Assembly (NCBI RefSeq): GCF_008124625.1
Contig: NZ_VNHM01000010.1
Location: forward strand, 47,768 to 111,767
DNA length: 64,000 nt
Direction: 5' to 3'
Source of the DNA: Desulfallas thermosapovorans DSM 6562
GTDB taxonomy: Bacteria > Bacillota > Desulfotomaculia > Desulfotomaculales > Desulfallaceae
Both the position numbers and the translations under genes were made by a program. Positions within the stretch are counted from its first letter, which is position 1, and every line of letters begins with the position of its first letter. Positions 53,550 through 62,057 of this stretch are shown here, piece by piece. The notes beneath the pieces were generated by a model that saw only the letters and a program-made list of their open reading frames with translations, did no database searches and was not told where the DNA came from.

Positions 53550-54632
53550 ATGCTGATAGAAATTTTCACCAAGCAGTTGGATAAAAAGAACACGGTATTA
53601 ACACTGCTGTCCACCGAGCCCCAATTGCAGGCCACGGGTGATAAGATAACAGTTCCCGGACTTGTTCTACATATTAACGCCAATTACCTGCTGTTTAACG
53701 TCACTTCTCCGGCCTGGGCGGAACGCGTTGTGCCGCTTTTGTTTTCTGTAAAGCCGATCAATGCCGCCGGCCAGTTCTATGAACCGGTTTCCGATGCAAA
53801 AATTATCGTCACGGCCAAAAGTTTGGAGCCAACCCGCATACTGCCCCATTTGCACGAATTAAGTCACCTGGATATGGAGCGTGGCGAACTTTTGGGGGTC
53901 AGACTGGTGGAATGGCGCTCCCGGGATGTGGCAGTGGTTGCACATGCCGATCTAGCCGTCCAGGGCGGTATTATCACAGCCCGCATAAAATATAACCCAC
54001 ATTTCAGGGATAGCCAGTATAACTGCCGGGCTTGCATCGAACAAGTATCTATTAGTGAAGTGCTCATGCCGTTGTGTCACGGGTTTACAAAGCCACCAAT
54101 CACACCGCAGGTAACCGGTCCGGTTATCCAGGCTCAGCAAACCGTACCCGGTTCCGGTTGGGCCGAATTTGTCAACCAGCAACCCGCCCCGGTCATTTAC
54201 CGGCAGAAAACTGATTCTTATATGGTGGACCTCGGTAAGGCAGGGCATATTAATTTTGTACAAAATGCTGAACGGCGCGAAATATTCTGCAGCATTGCCA
54301 TAACCGATCCACAAGTATTAAGTACCGATTTATTAAAGCAACTGCACGATTTACTGGGCTTTAAGGAATTAAAAATACAGCACAAAGCGGTTAACGTCCT
54401 GCTGCCTTCGGAACAACTGGTTGGCAAACTATCCTTTATTAAAGAACCGGACTTTCATTTGTTTTCAATAAAATGTGATTACTTCACCGCGATATATGAT
54501 ATTAAAAAACTAACCCTGGTAATCAGCGCAAGCGTAAAAATTAACCGGGAAGATGAGTCTCTGGACTTTATACGCCGTATTCACAGTCAAATGATTGAAT
54601 TTATGCATAAAGTACTCGAATATGCCCTCTGA
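53550..54632 (+). CDS. Protein of unknown function in the MoxR/VWA locus
   Basis: A 360-residue cytoplasmic-looking protein without signal or membrane helices. Nothing in it is recognised. It seems to have two halves: residues 1-165 (with SHLDMERGELLGVRLVEWRS) and 215-360 (VDLGKAGHINFVQ, LLGFKELKIQHKAVNVLLP), joined by a proline/glutamine-rich linker near 175-210. Several cysteines (CRACIEQ near 162) could be structural. It starts 63 bases from the divergent MoxR gene and precedes the VWA gene, so it is probably the third part of the same system. GGAGG precedes the ATG. Confidence 0.65.
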   Translation: MLIEIFTKQLDKKNTVLTLLSTEPQLQATGDKITVPGLVLHINANYLLFNVTSPAWAERVVPLLFSVKPINAAGQFYEPVSDAKIIVTAKSLEPTRILPHLHELSHLDMERGELLGVRLVEWRSRDVAVVAHADLAVQGGIITARIKYNPHFRDSQYNCRACIEQVSISEVLMPLCHGFTKPPITPQVTGPVIQAQQTVPGSGWAEFVNQQPAPVIYRQKTDSYMVDLGKAGHINFVQNAERREIFCSIAITDPQVLSTDLLKQLHDLLGFKELKIQHKAVNVLLPSEQLVGKLSFIKEPDFHLFSIKCDYFTAIYDIKKLTLVISASVKINREDESLDFIRRIHSQMIEFMHKVLEYAL

Positions 54633-54703
54633 GGGTGAGTGTGAGACTGAAATAATAGTTTAAGTATGCCCATGAGTGACACATAAGTTTGAGGTGTTTG
54701 AAA

Positions 54704-56029
54704 ATGCACGCCAGTATAATTAATTTGGTAAATCTTCTACGGGGGGCCGGTCTGCGCATTTCACCCGGGGAAATCCTGGATTTTTGCCGTGCTCTACAAA
54801 TAATTGAACTGTACGGAGGCGATGCCTTAACGGCGGCACAATGTACCCTTGCCAAGGATAAACTATCTGTCGATTCCCTTAAAGCTGTCATCAATGATTA
54901 CTTGCAAAACACATCAAAAGACAACCATCTAATAATTCCCCCGCCAATCGATGCCGAAAAAGTACTGACCAACCCGCCCCAGTTGAGTGATGAAGATTTT
55001 ATTCACCGCCTGCATAATATAAAAAACAGCATCCGACATGAGATAATGTTAATCAACGAAGCCGGTATAACCGGTGGTTCCGGGGCCGGTAAAAGCGGTG
55101 CTGGCCTGAACTCTGGTTATGAGTATAATACAGCCTTTAATAATCGGAACAATGACAATAATGATTTAACCTGCGATGGTCAGGCCATTAAACCCGGTAT
55201 TCACCGTTCAGGCCGGCAATATAAACCAGTATCTCCACAGGAGGCATACCAAAATAGAAACACATCTCCCGGGCCAACCAACTTGCAACAACTTGATCTG
55301 GCTAAAGCTGATGCTGAGCAATTAGCCGAAATAAATAAAATTATTACTGCTATTGGAAATCGGCTGGCCGCCCACAAAGGATACCGAAAAAAGCCCGCAC
55401 CCACCGGAATCGTGGACATGCGCCGCACCATACGCCAAGCGGCGGCCCGGGGGGGGATACCCGTGGTGCTGAAAAAAATGAAGCCTGTGCCGGGCAAACC
55501 CCGTATAACAGTAATGTGCGATCTTTCCGGTTCAATGGCACCATACAGCTTGTTTTTTTTACAACTACTGGTAAGCCTGCAACACAGGTTCTCGAAATTA
55601 AAGTCCTATGCCTTTGTTGATCATATCGCCGATGTGACCAACATGGCCGGATCCATTTCCACAGCATGGAATATCGCAGCCAGAATAATTCTCAGAGAAG
55701 CCCGGATATCCCGCACCGGCTTTAGCAATTACGGACAGGTATGGGAACAATTTGCAAAAGACTTTATATATACATTAACCCCGCAAACTATACTGATTAT
55801 AATGGGTGATGCCCGAAATAACTGGCAACCGGACGGTAAGGAATATTTAAGCTGTATCACCGCACGGTGCCGCAAAACAATTTGGCTTAATCCCTTACCC
55901 CGTGATCATTGGTCCATCAATGATTGCATCATGGAAAGTTACGCACCCTGTTGCTCACTGGTATTGGAATGCCGCAATGCAATGCAACTGTCCAGAGCTA
56001 TGCAAGAAATATTTTTATCAATACATTGA
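54704..56029 (+). CDS. VWA-domain protein, CoxE-like
   Basis: A 441-residue protein. Residues 1-115 are helical (MHASIINLVNLLRGAGLRIS start is typical of CoxE-type proteins), 120-200 a low-complexity Asn/Gly linker, and about 265-441 a von Willebrand A domain with a full MIDAS DxSxS (D273, S275, S277 in CDLSGSM) and a later GDARNN. CoxE relatives work with a MoxR ATPase in maturing metalloenzymes such as CO dehydrogenase of aerobes. A Walker-A-like string in the linker is probably chance. ATG 54704 follows GAGGTG by 8 bases. Confidence 0.85.
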   Translation: MHASIINLVNLLRGAGLRISPGEILDFCRALQIIELYGGDALTAAQCTLAKDKLSVDSLKAVINDYLQNTSKDNHLIIPPPIDAEKVLTNPPQLSDEDFIHRLHNIKNSIRHEIMLINEAGITGGSGAGKSGAGLNSGYEYNTAFNNRNNDNNDLTCDGQAIKPGIHRSGRQYKPVSPQEAYQNRNTSPGPTNLQQLDLAKADAEQLAEINKIITAIGNRLAAHKGYRKKPAPTGIVDMRRTIRQAAARGGIPVVLKKMKPVPGKPRITVMCDLSGSMAPYSLFFLQLLVSLQHRFSKLKSYAFVDHIADVTNMAGSISTAWNIAARIILREARISRTGFSNYGQVWEQFAKDFIYTLTPQTILIIMGDARNNWQPDGKEYLSCITARCRKTIWLNPLPRDHWSINDCIMESYAPCCSLVLECRNAMQLSRAMQEIFLSIH

Positions 56030-56054
56030 CATTACCCTCTTTTTAAAGTAAAAT
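56026..56054 (+). promoter_or_regulatory. Promoter of the tRNA-Pro-Glu-Tyr-Gln cluster
   Basis: Perfect TTGACA (56026-56031), 17-base spacer, TAAAAT (56049-56054). The TGA stop codon of the VWA gene (56027-56029) lies inside the -35 box. Confidence 0.75.
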
Positions 56055-56074
56055 AATCTTTGCGTTGAGAAAGT

Positions 56075-56152
56075 CGGGATGTAGCGCAGTTTGGCTAGCG
56101 CGCTTGCCTTGGGAGCAAGAGGCCGGGGGTTCAAATCCCTCCATCCCGACCA
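56075..56152 (+). tRNA. tRNA-Pro (anticodon TGG)
   Basis: Cloverleaf with acceptor CGGGATG/CATCCCG, D arm GCGC/GCGC, anticodon stem-loop CTTGC-CTTGGGA-GCAAG, T loop TTCAAAT and encoded CCA. Confidence 0.95.
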
Positions 56153-56160
56153 TTTAACAA

Positions 56161-56236
56161 GGCCCCATGGTCAAGAGGCCTAAGACACCGCCCTTTCACG
56201 GCGGTAACCCGGGTTCGAATCCCGGTGGGGTCACCA
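56161..56236 (+). tRNA. tRNA-Glu (anticodon TTC)
   Basis: Acceptor GGCCCCA/TGGGGTC, anticodon stem-loop CCGCC-CTTTCAC-GGCGG, T arm CCGGG-TTCGAAT-CCCGG, encoded CCA. Confidence 0.95.
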
Positions 56237-56325
56237 ATAGCAAAGCGGGGCTCATCTTTTTCCAAAAGATATGTCCCGAATAAGAAAGGGGACAAGCCTC
56301 TTTGCAAAGCATGTCCCCAATGACA

Positions 56326-56411
<86 letters not shown>

Positions 56412-56414
56412 TAA

Positions 56415-56489
56415 TGGGGCGTAGCCAAGTGGTAAGGCAACGGGCTTTGGACTCGTCATTCGTTGGTTCGAATCCAGCCGCCCCAGCCA
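56415..56489 (+). tRNA. tRNA-Gln (anticodon TTG)
   Basis: Acceptor TGGGGCG/CGCCCCA, anticodon loop CTTTGGA on stem ACGGG/CTCGT, T loop TTCGAAT, encoded CCA. Confidence 0.95.
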
Positions 56490-56492
56490 GAA

Positions 56493-56521
56493 AAGGGTAC
56501 AGGACATTATCCTGTACCCTT
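56493..56521 (+). terminator. Hairpin ending the tRNA cluster
   Basis: AAGGGTACAGGA (56493-56504) pairs perfectly with TCCTGTACCCTT (56510-56521); only a weak T-run follows. Confidence 0.75.
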
Positions 56522-56913
56522 AAGTGTATTTATTTTATATTTATTTTCTTACACCATGGAACCCCTTAGAGAGCTTAAAGAAGAGGCCACACCACTACCC
56601 CACAATAATACTGATTATTAGGTACTGGGCCTGTTTATTCCCGTGATCCTTTGCCTTTTCTTTACACCGGCCGCTCTACCCATATCCCAAACCGGTCGAT
56701 AACCTGTTGTATTTTTTGCCAAAATACCTGCAACTCTTTTGGGCATTTTTCCACACCTCCAGAATATTTATTTATAACTTTATCTACTACATATATAGCA
56801 TAAATTTTTTTTTTGATATTATGTATTAAAAATAGCAGGATTTCATTTTTGTAATGTAGAACTTTTCTGATAATGCATTATTTAAGTTAAGACAAGGGAA
56901 GGGGGATATAAAG
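56522..56913. other. Gap between tRNA cluster and ferredoxin, with two tiny minus-strand frames
   Basis: No firm gene. On the minus strand a GGAGG at 56760-56756 could serve an ATG at 56746 (42 codons to 56618, basic product) or an overlapping GTG at 56754 (30 codons to 56662; the product KELQVFWQKIQQVIDRFGIW reads like an amphipathic helix). Neither is recognised. Confidence 0.3.
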
Positions 56914-57126
56914 ATGGCCGAAAAGAAAAAGTTTAAATTCAACTATGTCCTAGACGCCACCAAATGTATGGCTTGTGCGGCATGCGAGGTGGAATGCAAG
57001 TTCAACGGCATTTACATTGACGATACCGTAAACTACGCCATTAATCTTGACAACTGCACCCGTTGCGGAAAATGCTTCAGAGCATGTCCCAGTGGAGCAA
57101 TTTCCAAAGTCAACAATGCTGCTTAA
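56914..57126 (+). CDS. 2[4Fe-4S] ferredoxin-type protein
   Basis: A 70-residue dicluster ferredoxin-like protein. First motif C18-C21-C24-C28 (CMACAACEVEC), second C48-C51-C54-C58 (CTRCGKCFRACP). The first motif lacks the usual proline after its last cysteine and the order of the loops differs from clostridial ferredoxin, so it may be a specialised electron carrier. ATG follows GAAGGGGG. A long hairpin terminator follows. It stands alone between tRNA genes. Confidence 0.88.
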   Translation: MAEKKKFKFNYVLDATKCMACAACEVECKFNGIYIDDTVNYAINLDNCTRCGKCFRACPSGAISKVNNAA

Positions 57127-57130
57127 TTAA

Positions 57131-57180
57131 AATATTAAAAAGCTGCTTTCGGTTTCGATCGGAAACAGCTTTTTAATATC
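57131..57180. terminator. Bidirectional terminator after the ferredoxin
   Basis: AATATTAAAAAGCTG (57131-57145) pairs with CAGCTTTTTAATAT (57166-57179), with further pairing inside (GCTTTC/GGAAAC). Confidence 0.85.
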
Positions 57181-57202
57181 TATAAAATATTTAAAAGTTT
57201 TG

Positions 57203-57234
57203 TTGACACTTTACTTAAACTATGTTAATATAAT
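57203..57234 (+). promoter_or_regulatory. Promoter of tRNA-Leu
   Basis: Perfect TTGACA (57203-57208), 17 bases to TAATAT (57226-57231), overlapping a TATAAT at 57229-57234. Confidence 0.7.
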
Positions 57235-57303
57235 TCTTGCGCGGGCGACAAAGACTATAACAGCCCTGCAAAGGTAAGATAAAAATAAACAAAATATTTA
57301 TAT

Positions 57304-57391
57304 GCGGCAGTGGCGGAATTGGCAGACGCGTAAGATTCAGGTTCTTATAGGCGCTACGCCTGTGGAGGTTCAAGTCCTCTCTGCCGCACCA
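57304..57391 (+). tRNA. tRNA-Leu (anticodon CAG)
   Basis: 88 bases with a long variable arm. Acceptor GCGGCAG/CTGCCGC, anticodon stem-loop TAAGA-TTCAGGT-TCTTA, T loop TTCAAGT, encoded CCA. Confidence 0.95.
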
Positions 57392-57393
57392 AA

Positions 57394-57428
57394 AATAACT
57401 CCGGTTAGATACCGGAGTTATTTTTTAT
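57394..57428 (+). terminator. Terminator of tRNA-Leu
   Basis: AATAACTCCGG (57394-57404) pairs perfectly with CCGGAGTTATT (57412-57422), then a T-run. Confidence 0.92.
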
Positions 57429-57768
57429 TTTTTTAAAAAAAAGTCCGGCATTAAAGCCGGACGGGGAGAGATAGAACTCACCAAAGCGGAGTATTTAAAT
57501 TATAACCGCCAACCCGGTTTATTATTCATATCTCGCAAACAATAACCAAAGAACCGTTATGTACAGGTCACATAATCTTGCAAAGGCAGTAACCGGCAGA
57601 ACTTTTTCTAACCGGTCAAAATAAAATTTTTGTCGCATGTTTTCTTAGCAAATAGACATTAACAAATTAAAGGATTTATAACTCGAAAAACAACGATAGG
57701 TCAAAGGCATAAATAATGGACATCCCCTACTATAAGTATATTGTGTAAATAGTTAAGGGGGTTTTTTT
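57429..57768. other. Gene-free interval before the phosphatase-fold gene
   Basis: Holds a 7-bp hairpin GTCCGGC (57443-57449) / GCCGGAC (57456-57462) and AT-rich sequence. No gene, RNA family or clear promoter recognised. Confidence 0.45.
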
Positions 57769-58863
57769 ATGCTTAAAAATATTTTATGGGCCTTACTGGT
57801 ATGCATTTTTACTTTCATTTCCGGTAGTGTGTTTCACCAAGCAGCAGCCGCAGACGTAACCACCAACAAAGAAACCAACAACCCCAAAAAATACACATTT
57901 TTATTTTATGTGCAGGGTTTAAATTACACAGATATTGATGGTCCCGGACTGCCCAATATCAAAAAGCTGAAAAGTGAAGGTGTAAGCTACAGCCACGTGG
58001 CCCAAAGCACACCAACCACCAATACAGATGTTCTGGTACCTCTGGACAACCGGTTCTTGTTAACCAAAATATTAGCAAATAACGATATTAATTGCCTGGC
58101 AGTGGATGGCACCGGTGCAATTACTGTTTCACAGGCCAGGGGAAGCAATCTGGAATTAATATCGGAAAAAAATGATCAACTGGCCGTGGACAAGTTGCTG
58201 GATAAATTAAACGACAATTCCTATCAATTCACAGCCATATTCCTGAACGATACCAGCATTCCGGATAAATTAAACAATTCCTCCCGCTTTCAACCATGGT
58301 CTTTGGCTGATAATCAAGTGGGAAGAGTGCTGAACCATCTCATAAAAAATGATAGACTATCAAGCTCAACAATAATAATTACCGGCAATGGCGAGACGCC
58401 CCCGTTAATTATTTACAATAGCAACATTGGTAAGCCGGAAAGTTATTTCTATTGTTGTCAGCTGGATATTGCACCCACTATATGTAAAATACACGGTATC
58501 ACCCCACCTGCCGAAATGCCCGGGCATATTCTATACGAAAGCCTGCCAGTAACAAACAGTCAGATATTAACGGGCGATCTGAAAAAAAGAATCGGCGATT
58601 TACAAAAGGAGTGCCAGTATTATAATGAACAGATAAGTGTGATCCAAAAAGAATACCAGTCAATTGAATCACAAAAAGCTGAGATCAAGAAGGAAAGGGA
58701 AAACATACACAGAATTATTTCAGAAAAGGACAGTACCACACACCGGCTGTTAATACAGATCAAGATATTAAAGTTTGCGGGGGCCGTTATAGTTATCCTT
58801 TTATTAACCGGCTATGTATTTCTGTACAGGTGGTTACGCAAAAAGTACCTTATATTTCCTTAA
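57769..58863 (+). CDS. Exported, membrane-anchored alkaline-phosphatase-fold protein, probably inactive
   Basis: A 364-residue protein with a signal peptide (about 1-28, cut near AAAADV), an extracellular domain (about 40-265), a coiled coil (about 275-325, charged K/E heptads) and a C-terminal helix (about 338-356) with a basic end. The middle has the order of nucleotide pyrophosphatase/sulfatase folds: PNIKKLKSEGVSYSHVAQSTPTTNTDVLVP, ADNQVGRVLNHLIKNDRL, IIITGNGE and DIAPTICKIHGI. Metal ligands are missing (VQGLN instead of IDGxR; GNGE instead of DHGE). The gene stands alone. Function unknown. Confidence 0.7.
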   Translation: MLKNILWALLVCIFTFISGSVFHQAAAADVTTNKETNNPKKYTFLFYVQGLNYTDIDGPGLPNIKKLKSEGVSYSHVAQSTPTTNTDVLVPLDNRFLLTKILANNDINCLAVDGTGAITVSQARGSNLELISEKNDQLAVDKLLDKLNDNSYQFTAIFLNDTSIPDKLNNSSRFQPWSLADNQVGRVLNHLIKNDRLSSSTIIITGNGETPPLIIYNSNIGKPESYFYCCQLDIAPTICKIHGITPPAEMPGHILYESLPVTNSQILTGDLKKRIGDLQKECQYYNEQISVIQKEYQSIESQKAEIKKERENIHRIISEKDSTTHRLLIQIKILKFAGAVIVILLLTGYVFLYRWLRKKYLIFP

Positions 58864-59040
58864 ACTTAACAGTAAGCTAATAACCATACGTTCATTTTTT
58901 ATCCCTATAGGAGAAGGATTTTTCAGAATACTTGTCGAAATGTAACTCAAGTTATTTTGAAAAAATAAAACTATTTAAAGTACCAATAACAGCAAAGTGG
59001 ATTTATTTATTCGTACATGGCAGGAGATTACTTACCGTTG

Positions 59041-59069
59041 TTGAAATTGATTAAGTTGGTATCTAAAAT
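59041..59069 (+). promoter_or_regulatory. Candidate promoter of the cooC-acsAB operon
   Basis: TTGAAA (59041-59046), 17-base spacer, TAAAAT (59064-59069); each box is one base off consensus. Leader of about 50 bases to cooC. Confidence 0.65.
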
Positions 59070-59126
59070 CTTTGATAATGGACATGCATAAATATTTTTT
59101 ATCAAAACAAAGCAGGGGTGGTAGTA

Positions 59127-59894
59127 ATGAAACTGTCCATATCAGGTAAGGGTGGTGTCGGCAAAACAACCATTGCTGCGGCACTGGCTAAAATATTTGC
59201 CCAAAACGGAGGCACTGTGTACGCCATCGATGCCGACCCGGATGCCTGCCTTGCTGCGGGTATCGGCATACCTGAGGAGGAAGCAGCCAAAATCAAACCA
59301 GTAGTGGAAATGCGGGACGCTATCCGCAAAAAAACAGGCGACGGTGCATTTTACAACCTTAACCCCAAGTTGGATGATTTCTTGGATGAGTACAGCTATA
59401 AGTTCGGTAACATCAGATTTTTGCGTATGGGCGACCCGAAAAAAGGCGGGTCTGAATGTTACTGCCGGGAGAACACCTTTTTACATGCACTGGTAACATC
59501 ACTTCTGCTTGATCAAAAAGATACCGTAATTATGGATATGGGTGCGGGCATAGAACACCTAAGCAGGGGTACAGCCCGTGGAGTTGACATGATGTTGGTT
59601 GTGGTGGAACCAAGCCGCAACAGCGTAAATACTGCAAGAAACGTACAAAGAATGGCTAGAGACCTGGGCATTGAAAAGGTGGGTATTATAGCCAATAAGA
59701 TCCGTACAGATAAAGAAAAAGAGTTTATCAAGTCGAGTTTCCCGGATAACAACATCCTGGGTTTTATAAAATTTTCCGAATCTATTTTGGCAAACTCCAT
59801 GGAACCTTCTCAAGCCATCGAAATAGGGGGAGAATTATTGGCGGAGATGCAGCAGGTTTGCCTTAAAATTTCTGGAGAGGCAGGTGGTAAATAA
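59127..59894 (+). CDS. cooC: CO dehydrogenase maturation ATPase CooC
   Basis: A 255-residue MinD/ParA-fold ATPase that assists nickel insertion into CO dehydrogenase. The deviant Walker A is GKGGVGKTT (7-15) with D35/D37 nearby (AIDADPDA), and the CooC cysteine pair C111-x-C113 (SECYCRE) that binds metal at the dimer interface. MDMGAGIEHLSRGTARGVD is the switch region. ATG 59127 follows AGGGGTGG; GTG 59118 is in frame. It precedes the CODH and ACS genes in the same direction. Confidence 0.94.
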   Translation: MKLSISGKGGVGKTTIAAALAKIFAQNGGTVYAIDADPDACLAAGIGIPEEEAAKIKPVVEMRDAIRKKTGDGAFYNLNPKLDDFLDEYSYKFGNIRFLRMGDPKKGGSECYCRENTFLHALVTSLLLDQKDTVIMDMGAGIEHLSRGTARGVDMMLVVVEPSRNSVNTARNVQRMARDLGIEKVGIIANKIRTDKEKEFIKSSFPDNNILGFIKFSESILANSMEPSQAIEIGGELLAEMQQVCLKISGEAGGK

Positions 59895-59930
59895 ACATTA
59901 AAATTATTCATAATTGCCAATCAGTGGGGT

Positions 59931-59964
59931 CAGCCGAAAGTTCTGGGGGGAGTTTCTTCGGCTG
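59931..59964 (+). other. Hairpin in the cooC-cooS gap
   Basis: CAGCCGAA (59931-59938) pairs perfectly with TTCGGCTG (59957-59964) around an 18-base G-rich loop. No T-run follows, so it is more likely an mRNA processing or stability element than a terminator. Confidence 0.55.
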
Positions 59965-60011
59965 GAACCATATAAGTTAATTGATTAGCTTTTATTAAGG
60001 AGGTTAAAGTA

Positions 60012-62030
60012 ATGCCAAGGTTTAGAGATCCAAGCCATACAAGCAGGCCTTCGGGTGCACCCAGAGTGGTTGACCCGAAGAGCATCAAGCGCTCCATCGA
60101 CCCGGGCGTATTGGAAATGATCGATATAGCTAAAGAAAATGGCATGATAACTGCCTTTGATCGTTTCGTAGCCCAGCAACCTCAGTGCCAATTCGGGTAT
60201 AAAGGGATTTGCTGCCGTTTTTGCATGATGGGCCCCTGCCGGATTAAAGCCGATGAAGGTCCGGCCAGCCGTGGTATTTGTGGTGCCAGCGCCTGGACCA
60301 TCGCTGCCAGAAGCACCGGCCTGATGCTCCTTACCGGTGCAGCTTCCCACAGTGAGCACGCCAGCCATATGGCCAAAACCCTACTGGAAATTGCTGAAGG
60401 GCATGCACCTGATTACAGCGTCAAAGATCCTGCCAAGTTAAACGCAGTGGCCAAGCGTATAGGTATTGAAACAGAGGGCAAGGAAATCAATCAAATTGCC
60501 AAAGAAGTGGCGGAAGCAGCTCTGCAGGATTATAGCCGGCTTGATGGTTTTGGCGAGTCAACCTGGGTAAAAACCACTGTAACAAATGGTCGTTTGGAAA
60601 AATTCCGTACCCATAACATTATGCCCAGTGGAGTATATAATACTATCTCCAACCTGGTAACCCAAGCCCACGTTGGTATGGACAATGACCCGGTTAACTT
60701 AATCTTCAGTGCCCTGAGAGTTGCCCTGTCTGACTATGTAGGTATGCACGTAGGTACAGATTTGGCCGACGTTATTTTTGGCACACCGAAACCGGTGGTC
60801 AGCGAAGCCAACCTGGGCGTTATTGAACCCGATAAAGTCAATATTGTACTACATGGCCATAACCCCATTTTAAGTGAAATTATTGTTCAGGCCGCCCGCG
60901 AAATGGAAGACGAAGCAAAAGCAGCCGGCGCTAAAGGTATCAAGTGCATGGGCATTTGCTGCACCGGTAATGAAGTGCTGATGCGCCAAGGCGTGCCTAT
61001 TGTGACATCTTTCTCTTCCCAAGAGTATGCCATTGCCACCGGAGCCATTGACGGCATGGTAGTGGACGTGCAGTGCATTATGCCTTCGCTGCGTACTGCC
61101 GCCGAGTGCTTCCACACTGTACTGATTACCACTTCTCCGCTGGTTAAAATTCCTGGCGCAGCACACCTCGACTTTAATGCGCCCACTGCTCTTGAGGATG
61201 CTAAAACAGCCATCAGGATGGCCATCGAAGCCTTTAAACTAAGAGATCCTGCAAGAGTGCATATTCCGGATGTTAAGAATAAAGTTGTTGCAGGTTTTAG
61301 CTTGGAAGCTCTTTATGATATTTTTGCTTCCGTCAACCCCGACAACCCGATCAAGGTGCTTACAGATGCAATTCAAAGCGGCGAGTTGAAGGGTGTTTGC
61401 TTAATGGCCGGTTGCAACAACGTCAAGCGCCTGCAGGATGACACTCATATAACCATTGCCAAAGAAATGATTAAGAATGACGTATTTGTCATAGGTACCG
61501 GTTGTGCTATGCAAGCCTGTGCCAAGTTGGGTCTCTTAGACCCCGCGGCAGTAGATGAGTATGCTGGTGAAGGGCTTAAGAAATTCCTGGCCCGGATCAG
61601 CGAAAACGCCAATCTCAGCACTGCGTTACCCCCCATTTTCCACATGGGTTCTTGTGTTGACAACACCCGCTGCTCCGACCTTTTAATGGCTATGGCCAAT
61701 GAAATGGGCGTAGACACACCGAAGGTGCCGTTTGTGGCCACTGCTCCTGAAGCTATGAGCGGTAAAGCGGTTGCTATCGGATGTTGGTATGTAGCTATGG
61801 GTGCACCCGTACACGTCGGTGCCATGCCTCCGCTGGAAGGCAGCGACTTGATTTACAGCATCACCACTCAAGTTGCCGGTGACGTATACGGCGGTTACTT
61901 TATCTTTGAAATGGATCCCGCTGAAGCAGCCAAGAAGTTGCTCAGCGCGCTGGAATACCGCACCTGGAAACTGGGCGTTCACAAGAATGTCGCGGAAGAT
62001 CTTGAAACCGCCCTCTGCCAGAATTATTAA
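60012..62030 (+). CDS. cooS: Anaerobic carbon monoxide dehydrogenase catalytic subunit
   Basis: A 672-residue Ni-Fe CO dehydrogenase (AcsA when paired with ACS), reducing CO2 to CO for acetyl-CoA synthesis or oxidising CO. The D-cluster cysteines C59 and C67 and B-cluster cysteines C68, C71, C76 and C90 are present (CQFGYKGICCRFCMMGPCR). C-cluster stretches are also kept (HGHNPILSE, GICCTGNE, AGCNNVK, IGTGCAMQAC, FHMGSCVDNTR). Length fits the ACS-linked type. AAGGAGG lies before ATG. acsB follows after 27 bases. Confidence 0.97.
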   Translation: MPRFRDPSHTSRPSGAPRVVDPKSIKRSIDPGVLEMIDIAKENGMITAFDRFVAQQPQCQFGYKGICCRFCMMGPCRIKADEGPASRGICGASAWTIAARSTGLMLLTGAASHSEHASHMAKTLLEIAEGHAPDYSVKDPAKLNAVAKRIGIETEGKEINQIAKEVAEAALQDYSRLDGFGESTWVKTTVTNGRLEKFRTHNIMPSGVYNTISNLVTQAHVGMDNDPVNLIFSALRVALSDYVGMHVGTDLADVIFGTPKPVVSEANLGVIEPDKVNIVLHGHNPILSEIIVQAAREMEDEAKAAGAKGIKCMGICCTGNEVLMRQGVPIVTSFSSQEYAIATGAIDGMVVDVQCIMPSLRTAAECFHTVLITTSPLVKIPGAAHLDFNAPTALEDAKTAIRMAIEAFKLRDPARVHIPDVKNKVVAGFSLEALYDIFASVNPDNPIKVLTDAIQSGELKGVCLMAGCNNVKRLQDDTHITIAKEMIKNDVFVIGTGCAMQACAKLGLLDPAAVDEYAGEGLKKFLARISENANLSTALPPIFHMGSCVDNTRCSDLLMAMANEMGVDTPKVPFVATAPEAMSGKAVAIGCWYVAMGAPVHVGAMPPLEGSDLIYSITTQVAGDVYGGYFIFEMDPAEAAKKLLSALEYRTWKLGVHKNVAEDLETALCQNY

Positions 62031-62057
62031 TACCCGTGGTTGAAAGGAGGATAACGC

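Noticed and set aside
55070..55090. Walker A motif in the VWA protein (GGSGAGKS)
   Set aside because: It lies in a low-complexity Gly/Ser/Asn linker without a Walker B or NTPase fold.
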